64,000 nucleotides of DNA from NCBI GenBank assembly GCA_002238605.1, contig MPMR01000003.1, positions 124,001 to 188,000 of the forward strand, in the 5' to 3' direction. How positions within the stretch are numbered: the stretch's first letter is position 1; every line of letters starts with the position of its first letter. Below the pieces are notes generated by a model. It saw nothing but the letters and a program-made list of their open reading frames with translations. It had not been told where the DNA came from and made no database searches. Positions 56,475-64,000 of this stretch are shown here, one piece after another. Made by a program: the position numbers and the translations under genes. The stretch is from BD2-11 clade cluster bacterium bin43 (GTDB lineage Bacteria > Gemmatimonadota > Gemmatimonadetes > Longimicrobiales > Gaopeijiaceae).

Positions 56475-58139
56475 ATGACAATCCAGTCTCCCCTTCCCTC
56501 CCTTGCATCGCTGCTGCTCCTCGTCGGCGTCGCGTGCGCATGTTCGCAGCCGCCTTCGGAAGCGGACGCGCGCGTGGACGAGATCTTCGCCCAGTGGGAC
56601 TCATCCGGGAGCCCGGGATGCGCCCTGTCCGTGTCCCGGGCGGGCAACCCACTGCTCTCGCGGGCATGGGGCATGGCGGACCTCGAGCACGGCATCCCCA
56701 ACACTCCGTCGACCATCTTCGAGGGGGGATCGCTGGCGAAGCAGTTCACCTCGGCGGCGGTGATCCTGCTGGCGCTCGACGGCAAGCTGTCCCTCGACGA
56801 CGACGTGCGCACGTACATCCCGGAGGTGCGCGACTACGGCAAACCGGTCACCCTGCGCCGCCTCATGACCCACACGAGCGGCATGCGCGACTGGGGCTCC
56901 GTCGCGTCGATCTCCGGCTGGGGACGCGGTGCACGCTCGCATCGGCACGCGCACGTGCTCGACATCGTGAGCCGCCAGAGCGCGCTCAACTTCGAGCCCG
57001 GCCATGAGTACTCGTACAGCAACACCGGCTACAACCTGCTCGCGGTGGTCGTGGACCGGGTGAGCGGGATGCCCTTCGCGCAGTTTTCCCGCGAGCGCAT
57101 CTTCGAGCCCCTGGGGATGAGCGATACGCAGTGGCGCGACGACTACAGGCGCCTGGTTCCGCGGCGCAGCACGGCCTACTCCGCGTCCGACGACGGCTTC
57201 CTCATCAACCGGCCCATCGAGTACGTGCATGGGAACGGGGGCATCCTGAGCACGGTGGGCGACCTGCAGATCTGGAACGCCGCGCTCACCGACGGTCGCC
57301 TGGGCGGCGGGGAGTTCGTGCGCATGATGCATGACCGGGCCACCCTCAACGACGGGCGTCGGATCTCGTACGCCGGCGGCCTCCAGCTGCGCGACTTCGC
57401 GGGCGTCCCCTCGATCACCCACACCGGATCGACCGCCGGCTACAGGGGCTTCATCGGCCGGTATCCCGACCAGCAGCTCTCGATCGCGATCTTGTGCAAC
57501 GTGGGCAATGCCAACCCCGGGGCGCTGGGCGGACAGGTGGCGCGCGTGTTCCTGGGTGATGCGGCCTCTCCCGACCCGGAACCGGGCGATGGGATGTCGC
57601 TTTCGGCCGCGGAGCTGGAGGCGAAGGCCGGGCTCTACCGCGAAGTGGACACCGGCGATCCGCTGCGCATTGCGCTGGAGGACGGCGCGCTGCGGGTCGG
57701 GAGCCAGCCGCTGGTCGCCCACTCGGCGAGCGAGTTCCAGGTGGGGGCGAGCGAGCGCCGTCTCGTCTTCGGTGCCGCAACGGACGGTGGGCGCCCGACC
57801 ATCGACGAGTACACCGGGGAGTACTACGACAACACCTACGAGCCGGTTGAGCAGTTCGCACCGGCCCCCGGGCAGCTCGATGCGTATACGGGTACATTCC
57901 ACAGCGACGATGCCGAGACCACCCTGGTGGTGGCGGTGGAGGAGGGTCGCCTGGTGGCGAAGCGGAGGCCCGACGCAGTCTTCGAACTGGAGCCCGTCTA
58001 CGAGCACGCCTTCAACGCGGGCGGCCTCGGGCGGCTCCGCTTCGATTTGGGCGCGGACGGACGCGCGACCGCGTTCGGAATGCGCCAGGGACGCGTCTAC
58101 GACATGCGATTCCAGCGAGTCGCCGACTCGGGAGGATAG
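56475..58139 (+). CDS. Serine hydrolase lipoprotein (beta-lactamase class C fold)
   Basis: A 554-residue exported hydrolase. The leader ends LVGVACAC, giving a lipobox Cys near 21-23. The penicillin-binding-fold nucleophile and Lys are in SLAK (Ser86-Lys89), with YSN near 180 (EYSYSNTGYN) and a HTGSTAG element near 317. The C-terminal 170 residues form a lipocalin-like domain, as in D-aminopeptidase DmpA-like or LACTB-type proteins. A GGAAGGAG site supports the ATG. Confidence 0.88.
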   Translation: MTIQSPLPSLASLLLLVGVACACSQPPSEADARVDEIFAQWDSSGSPGCALSVSRAGNPLLSRAWGMADLEHGIPNTPSTIFEGGSLAKQFTSAAVILLALDGKLSLDDDVRTYIPEVRDYGKPVTLRRLMTHTSGMRDWGSVASISGWGRGARSHRHAHVLDIVSRQSALNFEPGHEYSYSNTGYNLLAVVVDRVSGMPFAQFSRERIFEPLGMSDTQWRDDYRRLVPRRSTAYSASDDGFLINRPIEYVHGNGGILSTVGDLQIWNAALTDGRLGGGEFVRMMHDRATLNDGRRISYAGGLQLRDFAGVPSITHTGSTAGYRGFIGRYPDQQLSIAILCNVGNANPGALGGQVARVFLGDAASPDPEPGDGMSLSAAELEAKAGLYREVDTGDPLRIALEDGALRVGSQPLVAHSASEFQVGASERRLVFGAATDGGRPTIDEYTGEYYDNTYEPVEQFAPAPGQLDAYTGTFHSDDAETTLVVAVEEGRLVAKRRPDAVFELEPVYEHAFNAGGLGRLRFDLGADGRATAFGMRQGRVYDMRFQRVADSGG

Positions 58140-58142
58140 AAG

Positions 58143-58760
58143 ATGGACAGCAGCAAGACGACACTCGGGCGCCAGCCCGACGGAACGCGCATGCACTCGT
58201 CTTTGGGTGAGGCCGTGCATTCGCGCGGGGAGATGGCATCGCGCCTGTCAGTCATCGCCGGCCACCGCCAGGAACGGCGCCCCACCGTCACCCCACCCGC
58301 GGCGCGCGCGGGCGAGGAGGTAACGGTGTCGATGGACCGGCTTCCCTACGCCGCCGTCTACATCGGCTTCGGCGCGCTGGGCGGCAACCACCAGCTGCTT
58401 ACGCAGGCCGAGACGGACGCGGACGGAATGCTCTCGGCAACCGTGAGCCTGCCGGCGTGGGCCACCGCCGACCTGAAGCACTTCTTCTTCCTGGCCGGCT
58501 TCGACCAGCGGCCGTTCGTGACTTCTCACGAATTCCACGTCGCCGACGAGGAAGGGGTGTTCCGGGTCGAGGGCGAGATCACCGACGAGGGGCTGGCGTG
58601 CCTCACGCTGCGCAATAGCGACGATCGGCTCTACACGCTGGAAGGCGAAACCGTCGGGTTGGCTGCGGGCTCGCGCGTGGTGCTGCGCGCCACCCTCCCG
58701 GAGGATCCGCTGTGCGGCGAAGGCGTGGCCATCGAGGTGCTTGATGCGCGGGTTCGGTAG
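58143..58760 (+). CDS. Unknown protein coupled to the serine hydrolase
   Basis: A 205-residue protein starting 3 bases after the hydrolase. The N-terminal part is polar and possibly not translated (an inner start at Met31 is possible). The middle region is beta-rich, and the C-terminal 55 residues (CLTLRNSDDRLYTLEGETVGL, then CGEGVAIEVLDARV) form a small beta-barrel-like domain with two Cys, like OB-fold DUF5818 proteins. Function unknown. Confidence 0.55.
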   Translation: MDSSKTTLGRQPDGTRMHSSLGEAVHSRGEMASRLSVIAGHRQERRPTVTPPAARAGEEVTVSMDRLPYAAVYIGFGALGGNHQLLTQAETDADGMLSATVSLPAWATADLKHFFFLAGFDQRPFVTSHEFHVADEEGVFRVEGEITDEGLACLTLRNSDDRLYTLEGETVGLAAGSRVVLRATLPEDPLCGEGVAIEVLDARVR

Positions 58761-58890
58761 GGTGGTGGGGGCGGGGTTCGTGGCGCCCTGGACACGCGGG
58801 ACCGCGGGCGGAGGGATGCCCGGGGGTGCCGGGGACAGAGGGGGCGAAGCGTTCGTTGACTGCGTCGGGCGCGGGCGCCGGCATGTCACA

Positions 58891-60483
58891 ATGGCCATCC
58901 GACTGACGTGGATCGGGCTCATGATATTCTCCGCCGGCTGCGAGGCACCGGCGCCCGAGCCGATGCTGGAGGACGCCCCCGACATCGACGTCGTCGAGCT
59001 CACCGCCGCGCAGATCCGGGCCGACTACGCCGAGGGCCGCTACACCGCCGTCCAGCTGACGCAGGCCTTCCTCGCGCGAATCGAACGCTACGAGGACCTC
59101 TACAACGCGTTCATCTCCATGAACCCGGATGCCCTCGCCACCGCCGCCGACCTGGACCGCGAGTACGCCTCCACGGGTCCGCGCGGCCCACTGCACGGGG
59201 TGCCGGTGGTCATCAAGGACAACATCGACTACGGGGGCCAGGTCACCACCGCCGGCTACGACGGTTTCAGCGCGGCCGGCGGCGGCGTGGACATGATCCC
59301 CGACGACGACGCCGCAGTCGTGACCCGCCTGCGGGAGGCGGGCGCCATCATCCTGGGCAAGACCAACCTGCCCGACTTCGCGGGTCACGGCACCCGCACC
59401 GAGAGCTCGGTGGCGGGGGTCACCCTGAACCCTTACGACGTAACCCGCATTCCGGGGGGATCCAGCGGCGGCACCGCCACGGCGGTCAATGCGAGCTTCG
59501 CCGTGCTGGGGCTCGGCACCGAGACGGGTGGATCGATCCAGAACCCGGCGGCCGCGCAGGCGCTGGTGGGGGTGAAGCCCACCTACGGACTGGTGCCGCT
59601 GGAGGGGGTGGTGCCGCTGAACGGCAGCTACGCCGACGTGGTCGGGCCGATGGCGAAGACCGTGGTGGACGCGGCCGTCGCCCTGGACGCGCTCGCGGGG
59701 CCCACCCCGGAGGACCTGGCCACCTACGCTGCCGCGGACCACATGCCCGAAGACGGGTATGCGGGCGCGCTCGATCCGAACGCCCTGTCCGGCAAGCGCT
59801 TCGGGCTGGTGGGGGTCGGCTGGCGCGACACCTGGCTCCCGCTCGCCGAGGAAACCGAGGCGATCTACCGGGGGGCGATCGCGGCGCTACACGAGCGCGG
59901 GGCGGAGACGGTCGAGGACCCCTTCGCGGGCACCGGCTTCGTCGAGCTGTACGGTGAACGCCCGCGCGTCCCCTCGGCGGCCGCCTACGACATGCTCAAC
60001 TACTTCCTGGGGCTCGGTCCCGGGGCCGCCTTCCACAGCGTGGAGGAGTGGGAGGCCCTGTCCGGCAAGTCATTCCGCGACCGCGAGGACGACGAACGTC
60101 CCCCGCCGGCACGCCCCAGCGCCACCGAGGAGGGTGACGCCTTCCAGGGCTGGCGGGCGGACATCCGCGCCCTCTTCCGAGGCGTGCTGGAGGAGAATGA
60201 CCTCGACGGCCTGTTCTTCCCCCAGGCCGGCGCGCCCATCGGCGATCTCGTCGAAGACCCGGAGCGCCCCGACTTCAACCCCAACAATCATCCCGAACTT
60301 CCCAGCAATGTCATCAACGATATTGGACTTCCCGTCGTGACCGTGCCGTTCGGCTACTATCCCGACGGGACGCCCTTCGTGCTCGCCTTCATTGGAGATC
60401 TATGGACCGAGGCGGAGCTGCTGGCGTACGCGTACGATCTGGAGCAGGCCACGAAGGCGAGAACCCCACCCCAACTGAGGTAG
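58891..60483 (+). CDS. Amidase (AS family) lipoprotein
   Basis: A 530-residue amidase-signature hydrolase with a lipobox (FSAGC, Cys17), so it is anchored in an envelope membrane. The catalytic triad is Lys109 (VVIKDNI), cis-Ser191 (PGGSSGG) and nucleophile Ser215 (ETGGSIQNPA). It hydrolyses amides to acids and ammonia; substrate unknown. The upstream in-frame extension (150 bases) overlaps the previous gene and was rejected. Confidence 0.9.
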   Translation: MAIRLTWIGLMIFSAGCEAPAPEPMLEDAPDIDVVELTAAQIRADYAEGRYTAVQLTQAFLARIERYEDLYNAFISMNPDALATAADLDREYASTGPRGPLHGVPVVIKDNIDYGGQVTTAGYDGFSAAGGGVDMIPDDDAAVVTRLREAGAIILGKTNLPDFAGHGTRTESSVAGVTLNPYDVTRIPGGSSGGTATAVNASFAVLGLGTETGGSIQNPAAAQALVGVKPTYGLVPLEGVVPLNGSYADVVGPMAKTVVDAAVALDALAGPTPEDLATYAAADHMPEDGYAGALDPNALSGKRFGLVGVGWRDTWLPLAEETEAIYRGAIAALHERGAETVEDPFAGTGFVELYGERPRVPSAAAYDMLNYFLGLGPGAAFHSVEEWEALSGKSFRDREDDERPPPARPSATEEGDAFQGWRADIRALFRGVLEENDLDGLFFPQAGAPIGDLVEDPERPDFNPNNHPELPSNVINDIGLPVVTVPFGYYPDGTPFVLAFIGDLWTEAELLAYAYDLEQATKARTPPQLR

Positions 60484-60490
60484 ACGACAC

Positions 60491-60688
60491 ATGGCGGCGT
60501 ACACTTGCGAAGCATGCGGCATGAGCATCGGCACCATGACCTGCGGCCAGTGCGGCGAGGAGCTCGAGCACGGTGATATCACCCTCGACGACGGCCGTTC
60601 GGTGCACGTCTCCAGGTGTCCCGGCGGACACGGCAAGGTGAAGTCGCCGATGTGCTGCGGCCAGGACATGGCCTGCCAGACCGGCTGA
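60491..60688 (+). CDS. Small Cys-rich zinc-ribbon protein
   Basis: A 65-residue protein 7 bases after the amidase gene. Cys pairs are CEACG (6-10) and CGQCGEE (18-24), with further Cys residues in RCPGGHG, MCCGQ and ACQTG, which could form one or two zinc knuckles or bind another metal. There is no membrane or signal segment. Function unknown. Confidence 0.65.
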   Translation: MAAYTCEACGMSIGTMTCGQCGEELEHGDITLDDGRSVHVSRCPGGHGKVKSPMCCGQDMACQTG

Positions 60689-60706
60689 GCGCTTCCCGCA
60701 GGCCAA

Positions 60707-62500
60707 CTACCGTGGGCGAGGGAGCGGCTTGACCACGGGCAGCGGACCGGATGGTGTACCGCGAGCGGTGTCGGCAGGCGTCGTCGAATCGGCAGCCTTG
60801 ACGGCGGACCGGAAGGACGCCACGGCATCGTCGATACCATCGGCATCGAAGCGAAAGTCGGCTGGTATCGACCGATAGCGTGAGTCCACGCGGGCCATTA
60901 GCGCCTTCCCCCGGCGGTCGACGATGTCCTCATTCGCCCCCGGACGCGAAACGGCCTCGCGGAACGCCGTCAACTCGGCTTCCAGGGAGTCCTTGAATCC
61001 CTGGAGCACAGCCTGCTGACGGGTGAACTTCTCGAAGTGATGACCCAGCGCCGCCAGACGGATGGCCTCCGGCAGCATGGAAGGATGGTCCTTTGACACC
61101 TTCGCGATATACCTGCTGTAGGCCGGGATCTGGCTGGGGGAAAGGCGCCGGCGCACAGTCATCAGCCCCAGATAGAGCGCACTCCTGGTCACGGTCGGGA
61201 TCACGTGGGGCAACGGTTTCAGTTCCTTCAGCAACGTCAGGCAACGCTCGAAGTAGTTCTCCAGGGAGGGGTCGTAGATCGTGGAGATCACGCGCAGATA
61301 CCCCTCGAGCAGTATCCCGGGATCCATCTGCGGCACGAAGTTCAGGGCCGTCGCACTGGTACCGACGGGGATGTCCAGGAGGCGGTTCTCCGATTGCAGC
61401 CGAGTGTAGAGATCCGTTCCCTTCAGGGCGGTGAGCAACCCGACCAGCGCCATGGGAATGCCGGCGTCCTGAATGAACCGGATCTGGGCATCGAAGACCT
61501 GTTCGTCATCTCCGTCCAGCCCCAGGATGAACCCGCCCATCACCTGCATTCCCTTGCGCTGGATCTTTCGTATGGCGTTCAGCAGATAGTCCGGTTCACG
61601 CCTGCTGATGTTCTGTGGTTTCTTGGTGATGGCGAGCGCTTTCGGGTTTGGAGTCTCGATTCCCAGGAAGACGCCGTTGAAGCCGGCTTCGATCATTGCG
61701 TCCATCACCGAGTCCATTCGGGCCAGGTTAACGCTCGCCTCGGTGAACAGCTGAAAGGGATACCCGTGCGCCCGCTGCCACTCGGCGATTGCCGGCAGCA
61801 TATTCAGGGCGTCGCGCTTGTTGCCGATGAAGTTGTCGTCGACCAGGAACAGATAACCTCGCCAGCCCAGCCGATAGAGAGCTTCGAATTCCTCGACCAT
61901 CTGTTCGGGCGACTTGGTGCGGGGCACGCGGCCATAGAGCTTGGTTATGTCACAGAACTCACAGTCGAACGGGCAGCCGCGCGAAAACTGCACGCACATG
62001 GCGTGATAGTCCCGCAAGTCGATGAGGTCGAAACGCGGGACGGGCGTACGTGTGACATCGGGTTTCCGCGGCTCGCGATAGATGGTTCTGGCCCTGCCTT
62101 CTTCGAGATCCCGCAGGAACCGGGGGAAGGTGTCCTCCGCTTCGTCCAGAACGAAGTAGTCGACGCCCGCGATGTCCTGATGGAACGATGTCGGATAGGG
62201 CCCTCCCGCGACCACGGGAATGCCGGCGTGATTGCAACGCTCGATCACCTTCCGCAACGACTCCCTCTGCACGATCATGGTTGACGTAAACACCATGTCG
62301 GCCCAATCCAGATCGGAGTCATCCAGGCGCGAGACGTTCATGTCCACAACCCGAAGATCGTATTCCGGAGGGAACATCGACGCGACCGTGAGGAGCCCGA
62401 GCGGCGGAAAAGCCGCCTTCACGCCCAGCATCTCCAGAGCGTGGTTGATACCCCAGTAGGAGGGCGGATAGTCCGGGTAGACCAGCAGAGCATTACGCAT
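60707..62500 (-). CDS. B12-binding radical SAM protein (HpnP-like, DUF4070)
   Basis: A 597-residue radical SAM enzyme. The cobalamin-binding domain is N-terminal (about 1-150: PPLGLLTVASMFPP, VVDMNVSRL). The SAM/4Fe-4S motif is Cys176-x3-Cys180-x2-Cys183 in SRGCPFDCEFCD. The C-terminal DUF4070 is recognisable (GFILGLDGDDEQVF, IETPNPKALAITKK). The family includes the hopanoid C-2 methylase HpnP; the segments IQRKGMQVMGGF and LFLVDDNFIGNK fit. No hopanoid synthesis gene is near. It lies 2 bases downstream of the sulfotransferase gene and is probably co-transcribed. Confidence 0.85.
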   Translation of the reverse strand: MRNALLVYPDYPPSYWGINHALEMLGVKAAFPPLGLLTVASMFPPEYDLRVVDMNVSRLDDSDLDWADMVFTSTMIVQRESLRKVIERCNHAGIPVVAGGPYPTSFHQDIAGVDYFVLDEAEDTFPRFLRDLEEGRARTIYREPRKPDVTRTPVPRFDLIDLRDYHAMCVQFSRGCPFDCEFCDITKLYGRVPRTKSPEQMVEEFEALYRLGWRGYLFLVDDNFIGNKRDALNMLPAIAEWQRAHGYPFQLFTEASVNLARMDSVMDAMIEAGFNGVFLGIETPNPKALAITKKPQNISRREPDYLLNAIRKIQRKGMQVMGGFILGLDGDDEQVFDAQIRFIQDAGIPMALVGLLTALKGTDLYTRLQSENRLLDIPVGTSATALNFVPQMDPGILLEGYLRVISTIYDPSLENYFERCLTLLKELKPLPHVIPTVTRSALYLGLMTVRRRLSPSQIPAYSRYIAKVSKDHPSMLPEAIRLAALGHHFEKFTRQQAVLQGFKDSLEAELTAFREAVSRPGANEDIVDRRGKALMARVDSRYRSIPADFRFDADGIDDAVASFRSAVKAADSTTPADTARGTPSGPLPVVKPLPRPR

Positions 62501-62502
62501 GG

Positions 62503-64000
62503 CTAAAGCCCCGACTCCCGGAGCCCTCTCTCAGAGACGAACGCACGATACCGGGCGAATGCGGCGTCGACCATCTCGCGCGTCAAGCCATAGTCCGCGA
62601 TGTCGTACCGATGGCGCTTCTCGCTACGGCGCCGCTCCGCCTGCTCCGCCAGCCAGGCGTCCATCGCGGTGACGGCTGCGGACTCCAGAGACCAGCCGAA
62701 GTGGTCGTAGATGCGGCCCACGACCGCCAACGGGTCCTGGACCAGATCGTAGTAGCTGACGTCGATCCAGCGATGTTCCAGCTCGGGGTGTGCGTTCCGG
62801 AAGTCCACGGCCCGATGAAGAAGGCGGCTCATCCCCCGCAGTTGTTCGGCGCCCAGCACCTCCGATGGGCGGGGCTCGGCGATCTTCGCTCGGATCTGCT
62901 CGACCAGGCTGCACCATGACCCCATGAACTGAACGGGTTCGCGGTGCGTCTGGATGAAGAGCGCGTCGGGATACGTGTCGAACAGAGCTTCGAGTTCCCT
63001 GAGATGGGTCGGCATCTTGAAGAGCCACTGACCTTGCACGCCGGGATGACTTTGCGTCCGCTGGTAATTGTAGTGCTGCATGACACGGCGGTGGTGCCGG
63101 TAGGCCTCCCGCGAGCGGCTCTCCTCCAGCCAGCTTTCGTACTGCGGGATGTGATATCGGGCGCCGAACACCCCGGCCTTGAACGACAGCCGAAGGATCG
63201 GGATGTCCTCCTCCGGCTCGTCGATGTCGATCTGGTGGACTCCGGCGAAGGAGTCGATGATGCCCGAGGCCTCGAACACGTCGGCCGCCAACGGACGGCG
63301 CGGATCCGCCGGAGTGCCCGCTATGCCCGCGTAGTCGCCGCCCGGGATCACCGGTTCCACGTACTCAAACGCCCGTAGCACCCAGAACCGGCTGTCCCGG
63401 GTCATGAGGCGGTGGAGGTACGTTGTCCCGGTGCGGTTGATTCCCACAATGAAAACAGGTTGAGCGACTTTCTGTCGGTCGATCTCCGGGTATCGCCGGC
63501 GTTCGGCGGCCAGTTCGGCGTTGTTGCGCAGCATACGGCAGAAATCGAACGAGACGTGACCGATCCGGGTATCGAGCATCCCCGCTTCCGGCGACGTGAT
63601 CGCCTCGACCAGCCGCCGCAGTCCGTCGAGCATCCACTCCGGGTAGGTCGAATCGAAGCACAGGCCGTGATCGTCCGCGTAGCGCCTCGCCTGCCTGAGC
63701 AAGTGCTCGAGCTTCAGGCGCCGGCGGGGAACCGGGTGCGGCCATTCGTCTCGATGTTCCCGGATCCATCGGTTGTAACGCACGTACCTCGTAAGGGGAC
63801 CGGGCCACTCGATCTTGACCGGACAGTCCTCACGAATCGCGCGGTCGCTGACGGGGAGAGAGGTCGCCGAGTCGTTGCCCCGCAGCCAGTAGGGGGCGAC
63901 GTGATCCAGCAGCGCCCAGTACCGGGCGAGGGGCGAGGCGTCACCCCGGGCTTGGCAAGCCCGCTTGAAGGCCTGGTAGGAAACCTCCGGATAGTCCAGA
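62503..64000 (-). CDS. Sulfotransferase family protein, 5' end outside window
   Basis: PAPS-dependent sulfotransferase. The 5'-phosphosulfate loop is VGINRTGTTYLHRLM near base 63430; the 3'-phosphate site QTHREPVQFMGS is near 62940. The frame stays open to the window end with family-like sequence (LLDHVAPYWLRGN), so the true start is beyond 64000; the GTG at 63783 is only an internal candidate. It precedes the HpnP-like gene and probably works on a related lipid or small-molecule product. Confidence 0.85.
   Translation of the reverse strand, partial: LDYPEVSYQAFKRACQARGDASPLARYWALLDHVAPYWLRGNDSATSLPVSDRAIREDCPVKIEWPGPLTRYVRYNRWIREHRDEWPHPVPRRRLKLEHLLRQARRYADDHGLCFDSTYPEWMLDGLRRLVEAITSPEAGMLDTRIGHVSFDFCRMLRNNAELAAERRRYPEIDRQKVAQPVFIVGINRTGTTYLHRLMTRDSRFWVLRAFEYVEPVIPGGDYAGIAGTPADPRRPLAADVFEASGIIDSFAGVHQIDIDEPEEDIPILRLSFKAGVFGARYHIPQYESWLEESRSREAYRHHRRVMQHYNYQRTQSHPGVQGQWLFKMPTHLRELEALFDTYPDALFIQTHREPVQFMGSWCSLVEQIRAKIAEPRPSEVLGAEQLRGMSRLLHRAVDFRNAHPELEHRWIDVSYYDLVQDPLAVVGRIYDHFGWSLESAAVTAMDAWLAEQAERRRSEKRHRYDIADYGLTREMVDAAFARYRAFVSERGLRESGL

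Overview
This 64 kb window is high-GC and dense with genes. It carries outer-membrane lipopolysaccharide export (LptF/LptG), type IV pilus motor parts, many secreted lipoproteins and serine hydrolases, and a roughly 2050-residue protein resembling SprA, the translocon of the type 9 secretion system. No 16S rRNA or other phylogenetic marker is present. The mix best fits a diderm such as a Gemmatimonadota bacterium, which is an inference.

Layout. 0-18 kb holds the end of a DNA polymerase IV gene, an AGCS amino-acid symporter, and a leftward run SprA-like / helix-hairpin-helix protein / PilT / PilC / phosphatidylserine decarboxylase. A divergent LptF-LptG pair and a secreted LVIVD-repeat protein follow. 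18-27 kb is amino-acid and peptide catabolism: M20 peptidase, FMN reductase, proline-racemase-family enzyme, SSS symporter with a 39-residue membrane microprotein, a broken M19 dipeptidase, and the TRAP permeases DctQ-DctM.

27.2-39.6 kb is an accessory island. Its composition looks less GC-rich, its left edge carries the 3' part of a tRNA-Val gene cut in the anticodon loop, and it contains an IS3-family element. Its genes look like phage defence: a 1644-residue protein with a predicted Cap4-like nuclease and STAND NTPase preceded by a HARE-HTH/GIY-YIG protein; a single-chain GmrSD-type (DUF262-DUF1524) protein; and the C-terminal remnant of a large adenine methyltransferase overlapping an unknown 374-residue gene. 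The two-gene nuclease-STAND/GIY-YIG module is the best candidate for an undescribed system.

39.7-64 kb returns to core-like content: the TRAP binding protein DctP (its likely permeases lie on the other side of the island), serine hydrolases, threonine ammonia-lyase, a secreted trypsin-like protease with a small paralogous domain protein, a two-component system, an intradiol dioxygenase, a D-aminoacylase-type amidohydrolase, an amidase, and an adjacent sulfotransferase / B12-radical SAM pair at the right edge.

The core theme is a heterotroph that scavenges peptides, modified amino acids and organic acids with secreted or lipid-anchored hydrolases and sodium- or TRAP-driven uptake. PilT, PilC and the helix-hairpin-helix protein suggest pilus-dependent DNA uptake.
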